The notes beneath the pieces are model-generated. The model saw only the letters and a program-made list of their open reading frames with translations, had not been told where the DNA came from and made no database searches. DNA of 64,000 bases from CAYWVR01 sp964461715. Its GTDB lineage: Bacteria > Planctomycetota > Phycisphaerae > FEN-1346. Shown here piece after piece: positions 1 through 8,180 of the stretch; position 1 is the stretch's first letter; each line of letters begins with the position of its first letter. The stretch spans positions 62,001 to 126,000 of the forward strand of contig CAYWVR010000001.1 in assembly GCA_964461715.1 (NCBI GenBank), read 5' to 3'. Position numbers and translations under genes: made by a program.

Positions 1-1082
1 CCGTAGCCCGGCGAGTACGCCGAGCCCTCCGTAAAGCCCGTCTGCTCGAGCATGGGCGTGGGGGTGACGAAGGCCGGGACGCGCGTGTCGCCGCCCAGCA
101 GGTGGATGGCCCCGTCGGGACTGGAAGCCCGGAGGATGGACCGCGGGTCGAGGGCCGAGAGCCGCGCCAGGCCTCCCTCCACCTTCCACCCCGCGGGCAC
201 CTGCATCGTGAAGGCCCCCTCGTTCGGGTCGCGGAACGTCGTGTAGCGGACCCGGGCGGGGGGCGCTTGGACGGGGCGCGTCGGCTGGGCGAATCGGACG
301 CTCCGAAGGATTCCCAGCAGCGTCGGCCGCCGCGCCTCGAACCGGGCCGCCGGCGCCGCGACGACATAGAGCATGCCGCTTCGACCGACGACGCTCGCGA
401 GCATCCGCGCCCGGCCCGGGCCTTCGGGCGACTGCCAGGCCAGTTCGGCCCGGACCTCCCCCGTGCGCCCGGGGACGGCCTCGAAGCGGGCGATGTGCGC
501 GCCCGGCAGGACGGGCGCCAAGTGCCGGGGCGCCTGGCGGGCCCACGTTGCCGCGTCCGTCGTCTCGCGGGCGAAGATCGGGACGACGATCACGGCCTCC
601 GCGCCGCCGGGGCTGCGGGCGACGATGAACCCTTCGTCGAGGGCTTGGACGCTCCAGCCCGGCGGCGTCGCGAGCGAGAAACCGCGCGGGTCGTCGCGGC
701 GGGTCATCGGCTCGGCCGGCGGGGGCGAGGCCGGCGCCGGCGGGGCCGCGGGCGTGGGCGTCGGATGCGGCGGCGCGGCCGGGGTGTGGCCGAAGTCGCG
801 GGCCAGATCAAGGGTGCCTTCCGGCAGAGGCTCCTCGCGCGGCGGGGTCGGGGTTGGCGCGGCCTCGGCCTCGCGGTGCCAGGGTAGGGCGGCGTCGCCG
901 GCGGACGGCGCCGGCGTGGCACCCTCGCCGTCGGGGCCGCGGTGCCAGGGCAGGGCGCCGGCGGCCGGGTCGCGGGCCGTCTCCTGGTCAGGCAAGGGTG
1001 CGGGCGCGTCGGAATCGGAACCGGAGCAGGACGCGAGGGCGACCGCCCCCGCCATGAGAAGGGCCGCAAGTACGGGTCGCAT
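1..1082 (-). CDS. Partial proline-rich lipoprotein of unknown function (3' end outside window)
   Basis: The ATG at 1082 follows an AGGAGG-type ribosome site and the frame stays open to the window edge. The N-terminus is a lipoprotein signal ending in the lipobox ALASC (Cys19), so the protein should be anchored to a membrane on the outer side of the inner membrane. Residues 20-125 are Pro/Ala-rich linker and contain two copies of the hexamer ALPWHR. After the linker come two related segments, each opening with an R-D-P/F-R-D-P box followed by a P-x-G-W core (DDPRGFSLATPPGWSV near residue 129 and DPNEGAFTMQVPAGWKVEGG later), which suggests a duplicated beta-rich domain. No catalytic motif is visible and I do not recognise the family. 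The gene is divergent from ferritin. Confidence 0.75.
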   Translation of the reverse strand, partial: MRPVLAALLMAGAVALASCSGSDSDAPAPLPDQETARDPAAGALPWHRGPDGEGATPAPSAGDAALPWHREAEAAPTPTPPREEPLPEGTLDLARDFGHTPAAPPHPTPTPAAPPAPASPPPAEPMTRRDDPRGFSLATPPGWSVQALDEGFIVARSPGGAEAVIVVPIFARETTDAATWARQAPRHLAPVLPGAHIARFEAVPGRTGEVRAELAWQSPEGPGRARMLASVVGRSGMLYVVAAPAARFEARRPTLLGILRSVRFAQPTRPVQAPPARVRYTTFRDPNEGAFTMQVPAGWKVEGGLARLSALDPRSILRASSPDGAIHLLGGDTRVPAFVTPTPMLEQTGFTEGSAYSPGY

Positions 1083-1117
1083 GGCCGACCTCCTTTTCTC
1101 GAACGCTCGACGCGTGG

Positions 1118-1148
1118 ATTATAGACCCGAAGCGGGGGCGCGACGCAA
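1118..1148 (-). promoter_or_regulatory. Candidate sigma-70-like promoter for the lipoprotein
   Basis: On the minus strand TTGCGT (1143-1148) is separated by 19 bases from a perfect TATAAT (1118-1123), 35 bases before the lipoprotein ATG. The -10 match is perfect; the spacer is long and the -35 box partial. Confidence 0.45.
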
Positions 1149-1215
1149 GGTCAAAAGGCCGGACGGCCGTCGCCGCGCCGCCCGGCCCGCCGGGTGTCGG
1201 CTTTTTGCCGCGCGC

Positions 1216-1245
1216 TTGCGTCGGCGCGGCCGCCGACGGTAGGAT
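1216..1245 (+). promoter_or_regulatory. Candidate promoter for ferritin
   Basis: TTGCGT (1216-1221), an 18-base spacer and TAGGAT (1240-1245) lie about 50 bases upstream of the ferritin ATG. I see no obvious Fur-box palindrome in this short gap, so iron control cannot be read from the sequence. Confidence 0.35.
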
Positions 1246-1296
1246 GGGGTCAAGCTGGAGGAGAAGGGGGGGACCCCGAACGAACGGAGACCTGCG

Positions 1297-1794
1297 ATGC
1301 TCAGCAAGAAGATGGAGAAGGCCCTCAACGATCAGATCAATGCCGAGTTCTACTCGTCGTACCTGTACCTGTCGATGTCCGCGTGGTTCACGGACCAGAA
1401 CCTGCGCGGCATGGCCCGGTGGATGGGCCTCCAGGCCCGGGAGGAATGGGGCCACGGGATGAAGATTTTCGACTACGTGCAGGAGGCGGGCGGCACGGTG
1501 AAGCTGGCGGCCCTCGAGGCCCCGCCGACGACCTTCAAGTCGCCGCTGGCCATCTTCCAGGCCGCCCTCAAGCACGAGCGGAAGGTCACCACCCTCATCG
1601 ACAAGCTCGCCGACACCGCCGCCGCCGAGAAGGACAAGGCCACGGGCATCTTTCTCCAGTGGTTCATCACCGAGCAGGTGGAGGAGGAGGCGAACGCCAC
1701 GGAGATCGTTGCCCGCCTCGAGATGGTCGAAGGCGGCGCGCCCCATGCCCTGATGATGATCGACTCGACCCTCGGCCGGCGCGGCGAGGAATAG
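1297..1794 (+). CDS. ftnA: Bacterial non-haem ferritin
   Basis: A 165-residue protein, the same length as E. coli FtnA. It stores iron in the cytoplasm by oxidising Fe(II) and depositing it inside a 24-subunit shell. The four-helix ferritin fold is clear and the ferroxidase ligands are in the expected places: Glu17, Glu50, His53, Glu94, Gln127 and Glu130. The E-E-x-x-H motif reads EEWGH at 49-53. No haem-ligand methionine of the bacterioferritin type stands out, which favours Ftn over Bfr. It appears monocistronic, with its own promoter and a GGAGA-type ribosome site before ATG 1297. The start agrees with the family's MLSKKMEKALNDQIN opening. Confidence 0.95.
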   Translation: MLSKKMEKALNDQINAEFYSSYLYLSMSAWFTDQNLRGMARWMGLQAREEWGHGMKIFDYVQEAGGTVKLAALEAPPTTFKSPLAIFQAALKHERKVTTLIDKLADTAAAEKDKATGIFLQWFITEQVEEEANATEIVARLEMVEGGAPHALMMIDSTLGRRGEE

Positions 1795-1899
1795 GTCCGA
1801 AGTCGGAAGCGGGTTGTCGGAAGGAAGGGCTCCGGCCGCGTGGGCCGTCATTATCCCGCGCGCACGCCCGAGACGCCTTTCCACCGAGACGCCTTTCCA

Positions 1900-1928
1900 T
1901 TGCGGCGCGCGGCGGGGGCCGGTACACT
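1900..1928 (+). promoter_or_regulatory. Candidate promoter for the beta-helix gene
   Basis: TTGCGG (1900-1905), exactly 17 bases, then TACACT (1923-1928), 35 bases before ATG 1964. It matches the TTGnnn / TAnnnT pattern seen before several other genes in this window. Confidence 0.4.
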
Positions 1929-1963
1929 CGCCCGACCCGACCCGCGCGTGGAAAGGACCTCGG

Positions 1964-3745
1964 ATGGGCGACGCGCCCGTGACGATGCCCGACGGCCGGC
2001 CCTTCGAGTTCTGGGACGACGAGACCGCCTGCACGCAGGTCTACCACGTTGCCCGGGCCCATCCGAAGGCCGCCGACACGAACCCCGGCACCGAGGACGC
2101 GCCGTGGGCGACGATCGGCCGCGCCGCCAAGGCCCTTGAGCCCGGCGAGAAGGTCGTGGTGCACGCGGGTGTGTACCGCGAGTGCGTCCGCCCCGCGCGG
2201 GGCGGGACGGGCCCGGACCGCATGATCGCCTACGAGGCGGCGGCGGGCGAGGAGGTCGTCGTCCGCGCCTCGGAGGTCCTCGCGGGGCCCTTCGAGCCGA
2301 GCGAGGGATGGAAGCTGGGCGACGCACGCGAGGGCGTCACCGTCTGGATGGCCGACCTGCCGCGCGACGCGTTCGGTGGATACAATCCCTTTGCCGTGCC
2401 GAACCTCTCCTCCGAGTACACAACCTTCACGAAGGACTGGTCGTGCGAGGAGACGGAGCGGCAGCTCCTTCGGCGCGGGATGGTGTTCGTGGGCGGCTTG
2501 CCGCTGGCGCAGGTCTATCGCTCGGAGTCGCTCGGGACGCGGGACGGGACGTTCTGGGTGGAGGAACCGGGCCTGCGAATCCACTTTCGCCTGTCCGGCG
2601 ATGCCGATCCGGGCTCCGGGACGATCGAGGTCAGTGTCCGCGAGCAGTGCTTCGCGCCGTCGGAGCGCGGCGCGGGGTTCATCCGCGTCCAGGGCCTGGT
2701 GTTCGAGCATGCCGCCAACGGCCTCCCCGTGCCGCAGCGCGGGATGGTGAGCGCCGGCCGCGGGCATCACTGGATCATCGAGGGATGCACGATCCGGCAT
2801 GCGAACGCCCTGGGCCTGGACCTGGGCAAGGAGAGCTGGCACGCCCCGAAGCCGTCGGAGGAGGCGCGATGGACGCGCCACGTCGTCCGGGGCAACCGGG
2901 TGTCGGACTGCGGGGCGTGCGGCATTGCGGCGGTGGACACGAACGCGGGGACCCTGGTCGAGGACAACATCGTCGAGCGGATCGGCGGCCTCGACGTCGA
3001 GCGGGTCTGGGAGACGGCGGGCCTGAAGTTCCACCGGTGCGACCACGTCCTCATCCGCCGCAACGTCTTCCGCCACATCCGAGGCGCCCCCGGCGTGTGG
3101 CTCGATTTCCTGAACCGGAACTCCCGCGTCACCGAGAACGTCTTCGCCGACGTCGAGGGCATCCTCGGCGGGTGCTACGTCGAGGTCAGCCACGCCCCGA
3201 ACCGCATCGACCACAACGTCTTCTGGGACATCCGCGGGACCGACGTGCCGGCTGACCGGGCGTACGCGGGCCCGGCGTGCAACGTCGACTCGGGCGAGCT
3301 CTGCCAGGTCGACCACAATTTTTTCGGCCGCGTCCGCGACCATTACGCCGTCGCGGTCCACCTGACGCAGAAGGCCCGCGTCGTGGGCGGCCGGGTCGGC
3401 TTGGGGGTGCGCCACACGGTCACGCGGAACGTCTTCGTCGAGACGCCGCGCCGCGTGTTCCTCTCGCGACGCGACGAGAACACGTGCGACGCGAACCTGT
3501 ACGATGCGCGCGACGACCGCATGTCCCTCGCCATCGAGTATCCCGAGCCGCGCGCCGACCTGACGCTGGCGGCGTGGCAGGAGTACTTCGGCCTCGACAC
3601 GTCGAGCACGCAGGCCGGCCTCGAGGCGTCGTTCGACCCGGAGACGCTCGAGCTGGTCCTCAAGATCGACGGCGATCTTCCCGAGGGCGGAGCCGGGCCG
3701 TGGGACCTCGAGCCGGGGCGGCACGCGTACCGGCTCTTTTCGTAG
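1964..3745 (+). CDS. Right-handed parallel beta-helix protein (pectate-lyase-like fold)
   Basis: The start is placed at ATG 1964, preceded by GAAAGGA; an upstream in-frame start at 1814 would add 50 low-complexity residues. The 593-residue protein opens with a DUF1565-like segment (TEDAPWATIGRAAKAL, then a G-D-x-V/V-V-V-x-x-G-x-Y pattern reading KVVVHAGVYREC). It continues with repeated coils carrying N-x-V/I-x-x-x and R-N-x-F motifs (VRGNRVSDC, IRRNVFRHI, VTENVFADV, IDHNVFWDI, VTRNVFVET). Such folds bind or cleave acidic or branched polysaccharides, but I cannot identify a catalytic triad or assign a lyase class. No signal peptide is visible at this start, which is unusual for the family. 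Confidence 0.8.
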   Translation: MGDAPVTMPDGRPFEFWDDETACTQVYHVARAHPKAADTNPGTEDAPWATIGRAAKALEPGEKVVVHAGVYRECVRPARGGTGPDRMIAYEAAAGEEVVVRASEVLAGPFEPSEGWKLGDAREGVTVWMADLPRDAFGGYNPFAVPNLSSEYTTFTKDWSCEETERQLLRRGMVFVGGLPLAQVYRSESLGTRDGTFWVEEPGLRIHFRLSGDADPGSGTIEVSVREQCFAPSERGAGFIRVQGLVFEHAANGLPVPQRGMVSAGRGHHWIIEGCTIRHANALGLDLGKESWHAPKPSEEARWTRHVVRGNRVSDCGACGIAAVDTNAGTLVEDNIVERIGGLDVERVWETAGLKFHRCDHVLIRRNVFRHIRGAPGVWLDFLNRNSRVTENVFADVEGILGGCYVEVSHAPNRIDHNVFWDIRGTDVPADRAYAGPACNVDSGELCQVDHNFFGRVRDHYAVAVHLTQKARVVGGRVGLGVRHTVTRNVFVETPRRVFLSRRDENTCDANLYDARDDRMSLAIEYPEPRADLTLAAWQEYFGLDTSSTQAGLEASFDPETLELVLKIDGDLPEGGAGPWDLEPGRHAYRLFS

Positions 3746-3873
3746 CGGTTCTCTTGAGCGCGGCCGCATCCTTTTGCTCAACTTATCGGACGCTCCGCGC
3801 CGATGACCAGACCGGGCCTTGCCCCAGGGGGATGGTGGGGGATTCCTGTACGGGGGCAAGCGGAGGGACCGCC

Positions 3874-4311
3874 ATGAGCACCATGCTCGTGTGGGCGGCG
3901 GCGGCCGTGGGGGGGGTGCTGGTGACGGGGGCCTTGTTCTGGATCGCGGCCAAGGTCGTCCGCGTCCAGAGCGCGGGGCTCGGCGGACGGGCGATGCTCT
4001 CGGCCGTCTTCTGCGCAATCGTGGCGGCAGCGGTGCTCGCCTCGATCTGCATCCTTACCAGCTACGGCCGCGCTGGATGCACGTTCCAGGTCCGATGGCT
4101 CGCCGGGCTGCTGGCGATGATCGTGTGCGTGGCGGTCCTGAAGACGGGCCTCGAAGCGACTTTCGCCAAGGCCCTGGCCGTCTGGTGCGGGGCCTTGGGG
4201 ATGGCGGCGGTGCTGGCGATGGTGGCGCTGCCGGGCATTGTCTATGCGTGTGCATATCTGGGATTAGGCACTCCGGGGGAATGCCTGAGCCTGCTGGATA
4301 CGCCTCGCTAG
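3874..4311 (+). CDS. Small four-TM membrane protein, unknown
   Basis: The ATG at 3874 follows CGGAGGGA (3861-3868). The 145-residue product is strongly hydrophobic, with four probable membrane spans (about residues 4-26, 40-62, 68-85 and 101-128) and a short polar tail. A cysteine lies in the loop after the second span and two more near the C-terminus. No family recognised. It stands alone between the beta-helix gene and the convergent moxR gene. The 128 bases upstream hold no clear promoter. Confidence 0.6.
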   Translation: MSTMLVWAAAAVGGVLVTGALFWIAAKVVRVQSAGLGGRAMLSAVFCAIVAAAVLASICILTSYGRAGCTFQVRWLAGLLAMIVCVAVLKTGLEATFAKALAVWCGALGMAAVLAMVALPGIVYACAYLGLGTPGECLSLLDTPR

Positions 4312-4403
4312 GGGCGGCCGTTTGGGTCCGCGGGCCTTCAGGCTCCGGGGCGTCGACGCCCAAGGCCAGGGCGGTCATGGCGTCAGGGCCCGGAGCCGTG
4401 GGG

Positions 4404-5513
4404 CTACGGGCTTGAGGATGCGTCCGATGGGCGTCCCTCCCCCGCGGGCTCCGGCGCGGCCTGGCCGACGGCAACGGTCTTGGCGGTGCGGTAGTCCTCG
4501 GGGGCGGGCTCGGGGACCGTGGTCAGGAGTCGCTGGACGATGTGTTCGGGCGTGATCCGCTCGGCGTCGGCGTTGAAGTTCGTGAAGAGCCGGTGCCTGA
4601 GGACCGGTGCGGCGATGGCCCGGACATCGTCGCAAGTGACGTGGACCCGGCCGCCGAAGATGGCATGGGCCTTGGCCCCGAGGACGAGGTACTGGCCGGC
4701 CCGGGGGCCCGCACCCCAAGTCAGCCACTCGTTGATGAACTGGGGGGCGTCCGGCGTGTCGGGCCGCGTCGCCCGCACCAGGTTCACGGCGTAGTCGACG
4801 ACGTGCTCGGAGACGGGCACCTTCCGCACGATCTTTTGGATGGCCAGGATGTCCTTGCCGCCCAGGACGAACTTCAGGTCGACGTCCCGGTCGCTGGTGG
4901 TGGTCTTGACGATGGTCCGCTCGTCGTCGCGTGGTGGGTAGGAGACGTTGACCATGAACATGAATCGGTCGAGCTGGGCCTCGGGCAGGGGGTAGGTGCC
5001 CTCCTGCTCGATGGGGTTCTGGGTCGCGAGGACGAAGAACGGGAGGTCCAGCGGGTAGCTCTGGCCTCCCGCCGTGACGTGGTACTCCTGCATGGCCTGG
5101 AGGAGGGCGGCCTGGGTCTTGGGCGGGGTTCGGTTGATCTCGTCGGCGAGGATGATGTTGGCGAAGATGGGGCCCTTGATGAAGCGGAAGCTTCGTTCGC
5201 CGGTGGTCCGGTTCTCCTCGATGACGTCCGTGCCCGTGATGTCGGAGGGCATGAGGTCGGGGGTGAACTGGATGCGGTTGAACTTGAGCTTGAGGACGCT
5301 GGCGATCGTGGAGATCAGGAGCGTCTTCGCCAGGCCCGGCACGCCCACCATCAGACAGTGGCCGCGCGAGAACATCGCCAGAAGGAGCTGCTCGATGACC
5401 TCGTCCTGGCCGATGATGACCTTGTGAATCTCGCCGAGCAGGCGGGTCCGGGCGGCGCCGAGCTGTTCGACGACCTTCATCTCTTCGGGGCTGCGGGCGG
5501 GGCGATCGGGCAA
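4404..5513 (-). CDS. MoxR-family AAA+ ATPase
   Basis: A cytoplasmic AAA+ ATPase of the MoxR group, chaperone-like proteins that remodel or activate metal- or complex-containing partners, often vWA-domain proteins. Walker A is GVPGLAKT (57-64), Walker B ILADE (121-125), and sensor 1 is the Asn of ATQNP (about 166). The RxQFTPDLMPSD segment and the PLPEAQLDRF box are family hallmarks. The likely start is a TTG at 5513, preceded by GGGAGG with an 8-base gap; ATG is first available at residue 12. The next gene upstream, 75 bases away on the same strand, is a tandem DUF4159 protein. Unusually, no DUF58 or vWA partner lies beside it in this window. Confidence 0.92.
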   Translation of the reverse strand: MPDRPARSPEEMKVVEQLGAARTRLLGEIHKVIIGQDEVIEQLLLAMFSRGHCLMVGVPGLAKTLLISTIASVLKLKFNRIQFTPDLMPSDITGTDVIEENRTTGERSFRFIKGPIFANIILADEINRTPPKTQAALLQAMQEYHVTAGGQSYPLDLPFFVLATQNPIEQEGTYPLPEAQLDRFMFMVNVSYPPRDDERTIVKTTTSDRDVDLKFVLGGKDILAIQKIVRKVPVSEHVVDYAVNLVRATRPDTPDAPQFINEWLTWGAGPRAGQYLVLGAKAHAIFGGRVHVTCDDVRAIAAPVLRHRLFTNFNADAERITPEHIVQRLLTTVPEPAPEDYRTAKTVAVGQAAPEPAGEGRPSDASSSP

Positions 5514-5588
5514 CGCGGAGTCCTCCCTACGGTCAGAGCGCGCCGCGGCGGGTCACCGACCCACCGCGCTCATCGTTGCGGCTCGCGA

Positions 5589-7121
5589 TCAGTGCGTCAT
5601 GGCGTAGACGAGGATGTTGATGCCCACGCGGAGGGCGTCCTCGCGCTCCAGGCCCCGGGCGTACGGATTCGGGGCCCCGGACCACCCGTTCGTCATGCCG
5701 TACGAGCTGTAGACGACGCGGAGCTGGTTCTCCAGGATGATCCCCTCCAGGGCCGGTTGCACCATCCCCGGCTGCTCATGCAGGACGAGCGGCGTGTACT
5801 CGATCCGCGTGATCGGGTAGACGCTCCGATAGACGGGATGGTCGGCGGGGAGACGGCCGAGCTTATGGTCGGGCAGCACGCGGCGGATCTCGCGTCGGAA
5901 TGCCTCGTCGAAGGAGGTCCGGCCGCAGCAGGCGTTCGCGAACAGGACGCCCCCGGCCGCCAGATACCGGCGCAAATTCTCCACCTCCTCGGTTGTCCAC
6001 GTAAAGTCCTCGTGGCCCGTGAGGTAGAGGATGGGGTGGGCGAAGGCGTCGATGGTCTTGAGGTCGACCGACTCCTTCGTGAACTTGACCTCGACGGTCG
6101 AGTTCTCCGCCAAGTGCTTCAGCAGGACGGCCATGGCGGCGGGCTGGGGGTCCCAGTCGCCGTCGTGGCGGACCTGGGCGATGACGAGCTGGTCGCGGGT
6201 CGGGTCGCCCGCCTGGTGGTAGATGGGTTCGGTGGAGAGGAACCGGGCCAGCTCGTAGGTGGCCAGGCAGTAGGTGACGATGTTGGCCCCGAGGTTCCGG
6301 GCGTCGCCGGGCATGATGCGTTTGCCGTGTTCGTGGAGGTGCCCGTCCCAGCCGCACGAGCAGTCGTAACCGCCCGTGTAGACGATGGCCGAGCGGCAGC
6401 CGAGGTCGACCGACTCGAGGCAGGGCCGGTCGGTCCACTCCCGCTTCTCCTCCTTATAGCGGACGGTCGTGATGTGGTAGAAGCTGGAGTAGAGCGGGTG
6501 GTCGGGCGGGACCCGCTTCATGGGCCGCTGCGGGAAGAGGCTGTGGGACAGGGCCCGGAAGGCCCGGTCGAAGTCCTCCGCGCCGCAGCAGGCGTCCCCG
6601 AGGATCGTCCCGCCGTCGATGCAGTACTGCCGCAGCTTCGGCAGGAGCGTCTCGGGCACCTCGAAGGCGTCGTGGCCGGTAAAGTAGAGGATGGGCAACT
6701 CGGTCGGGTTGTAGGAGAACTCCGGCAGCGACGAGTCGACCGCGCGGTACCGGATGTTGAGCTGGCGGTTGGTCCAGCGGAGCAGGTTGCGGATGTCGTT
6801 CGGGTCGGTCATCCAGTCGCGGTAGCTGTAACGTTGGCCGTCGCGGGTGACCCACTTGACGTCGCCGAGGATGACCTTGCCGACGAGGGCGGGCGGGCTC
6901 GGCTCGCGCTTCTTCTCGGAGCGGCGCAGGGGTGTGGCGGGTAGCGGCAGCGGTGGGAACGATTCCGCCGCCGTCCGGCGCTGCGGTTTGGCGGGCGGTG
7001 GGGGCCCGCACGTGCGAGGCTCGGCCCGGGCCTCGACGGCCAAGGCGGCCGCCACGGCAACGAACGTGAGCACGCCGAACAAGCGAACCGCATGGGCCGA
7101 CGTCGGCATCACGCGAGACAT
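5589..7121 (-). CDS. Exported protein with two tandem DUF4159 domains
   Basis: A 510-residue protein with an N-terminal hydrophobic segment (residues 13-31, ending AVEARA) that looks like a signal peptide, so it is probably periplasmic. Two DUF4159 units follow, about residues 85-300 and 305-510. Each repeats the family landmarks: an xLYxTGHxxF strand, G-G-x-x-x-x-x-A-C-C-G (GDACCGAEDFDRAF and ANACCGRTSFDEAF), an L-P-x-x-x-x-x-x-P-x-D-H-P-x-Y segment, and a closing G-x-N-I turn. DUF4159 has a class-I glutamine-amidotransferase-like fold but no established activity. The protein is probably co-transcribed with moxR. The Cys-Cys pair replaces the Ala-Asp found at this place in the DUF4159 proteins of the 17-21 kb cluster. 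Confidence 0.85.
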   Translation of the reverse strand: MSRVMPTSAHAVRLFGVLTFVAVAAALAVEARAEPRTCGPPPPAKPQRRTAAESFPPLPLPATPLRRSEKKREPSPPALVGKVILGDVKWVTRDGQRYSYRDWMTDPNDIRNLLRWTNRQLNIRYRAVDSSLPEFSYNPTELPILYFTGHDAFEVPETLLPKLRQYCIDGGTILGDACCGAEDFDRAFRALSHSLFPQRPMKRVPPDHPLYSSFYHITTVRYKEEKREWTDRPCLESVDLGCRSAIVYTGGYDCSCGWDGHLHEHGKRIMPGDARNLGANIVTYCLATYELARFLSTEPIYHQAGDPTRDQLVIAQVRHDGDWDPQPAAMAVLLKHLAENSTVEVKFTKESVDLKTIDAFAHPILYLTGHEDFTWTTEEVENLRRYLAAGGVLFANACCGRTSFDEAFRREIRRVLPDHKLGRLPADHPVYRSVYPITRIEYTPLVLHEQPGMVQPALEGIILENQLRVVYSSYGMTNGWSGAPNPYARGLEREDALRVGINILVYAMTH

Positions 7122-7464
7122 GCGCCGTCCTCCCTGGATCGGGACTCGCCGCAGAACACGGAACCTTGATCGTCGCCGCCGCGCCCCGCGGGCTCCCTTG
7201 CCTTAAAGCCTTAAATCGGCGCGCGCGGCGCAAGGGACCGCCAAAAATGAGCACATCCTGTCCGCCGGCGCGCACCTCCCACGGGCATTATACCTCAGAA
7301 AGGGCCGGAAATCGCACGAAAAGGGCCGGGGTTCGCACTCCCGGGCGGCCCGCGGCGGCGCAAAATTCGGAGCCGGGTCGGCCCCGCGCCGGCCCGGCTC
7401 CCTGCCCGACTGCCAACGTCCTGCGATTCCAACCTCCCAAAAGGCGTCTTCCCTGACGCGTCGG
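7122..7464. other. Intergenic region upstream of the DUF4159-moxR unit
   Basis: This 343-base gap has no convincing gene. On the minus strand it carries a perfect TATAAT (7287-7292), about 165 bases before the DUF4159 start; a GCGATT stands where the -35 should be, which is a poor match. The end near 7200-7260 is less GC-rich. It may hold the promoter and a leader for the DUF4159-moxR transcript. Confidence 0.35.
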
Positions 7465-7722
7465 TTACAGGCCCAGCTCCTCCATGAGACGCCGGACGGT
7501 CCCGTCGATCCGCTCCGGGGTCTCGAACTCGCCCCGAGCGATCAGCTCCCGCATCCGCTGGACCTTCTCGAAGCGGATGTCGGGCATGCGGCTGATCTTC
7601 TCGAACAGCCGCACGGTGTCGCCCATGTCGGGCCCTTCCGCGAGGGGTGGGGGGACCGGCCGGCCCGTGGGGGCCGGGGTCTCCAACTCGTGCTTCATCA
7701 GCTCGCGTCTTCGGTCACGCAT
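7465..7722 (-). CDS. flgM: FlgM-like anti-sigma-28 peptide
   Basis: An 85-residue protein whose C-terminal half (residues 43-85) resembles the sigma-28-binding part of FlgM: MPDIRFEKVQRMRELIARG, then a T-P-E-R-I-D-G-T-V-R-R-L-M-E-E-L helix. FlgM holds the flagellar sigma factor FliA inactive until the hook is complete and it is exported. The N-terminal part is Pro-rich and probably disordered, which also fits. An AGGAG lies about 10 bases before the ATG. No flagellar gene lies nearby in this window, so the function is inferred from the short C-terminal match alone. Other helical regulators of this size remain possible. Confidence 0.6.
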   Translation of the reverse strand: MRDRRRELMKHELETPAPTGRPVPPPLAEGPDMGDTVRLFEKISRMPDIRFEKVQRMRELIARGEFETPERIDGTVRRLMEELGL

Positions 7723-8180
7723 CTCTCACTCGCTCCTGTTTCGTCCCGCCGGCCCGGACGCGGCGACGCCCGAGGGCTGCGGCGGCTCCCAGTGCGGCCG
7801 GAGGCGTGGGTCTGGGCCGGTTCCGGGCTTCCCCTTGGTTCCGCGACCGGGTCCGGCGCCTCACGTCCCGGCTCCCCGTCGCGTCACTATTGGTATCGGC
7901 GTAGACGGCCAAGGCCTTGAGGCGAAGGGCCGCCGGCCCGATTCTTCCTAACTCTCTTTCCCACAGTAGTTTACGAGGATTTCGCCGGTTCGTCCAGCCG
8001 GATTCCCGCGAAAATTCTTGTGGCCCCGAAAGCGTTTCCAGTTAGCAAGCTTCGCCAGATTCCCTATCTTCTCAAGCGGGCCCCCTGAGACGCCGACAAA
8101 CCGGGGTGGAGCACAAGGTGTTGCACCCGCTCGCGGGGACCTCTACCCCGGGGGCCGCCCGGCGTGCGGGGGAGGGCCCT
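7723..8180. other. Divergent intergenic region between flgM-like gene and peptidase
   Basis: This 458-base gap separates two divergent genes. Bases about 7940-8090 are noticeably less GC-rich than the surroundings, as expected of a regulatory region. A minus-strand promoter candidate lies at 7968-7996. I see no tRNA fold and no gene with coding character. A minus-strand reading frame that abuts the flgM-like start is Arg-rich and has no ribosome site. Confidence 0.5.
7968..7996 (-). promoter_or_regulatory. Candidate promoter for the flgM-like gene
   Basis: Minus-strand TGGACG (7991-7996), a 17-base spacer and TAAACT (7968-7973). The resulting leader would be about 240 bases. It does not look like a sigma-28 promoter (no TAAA / GCCGATAA pair). 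Confidence 0.3.

Noticed and set aside
4542..6944. A plus-strand 800-codon frame opposite moxR and DUF4159
   Set aside because: Same reason; Walker motifs lie on the minus strand.
7715..7912. A 65-codon minus-strand frame ending on the flgM-like start
   Set aside because: TTG start without ribosome site and Arg/Pro low-complexity content. The 8-base overlap is suggestive but not enough.
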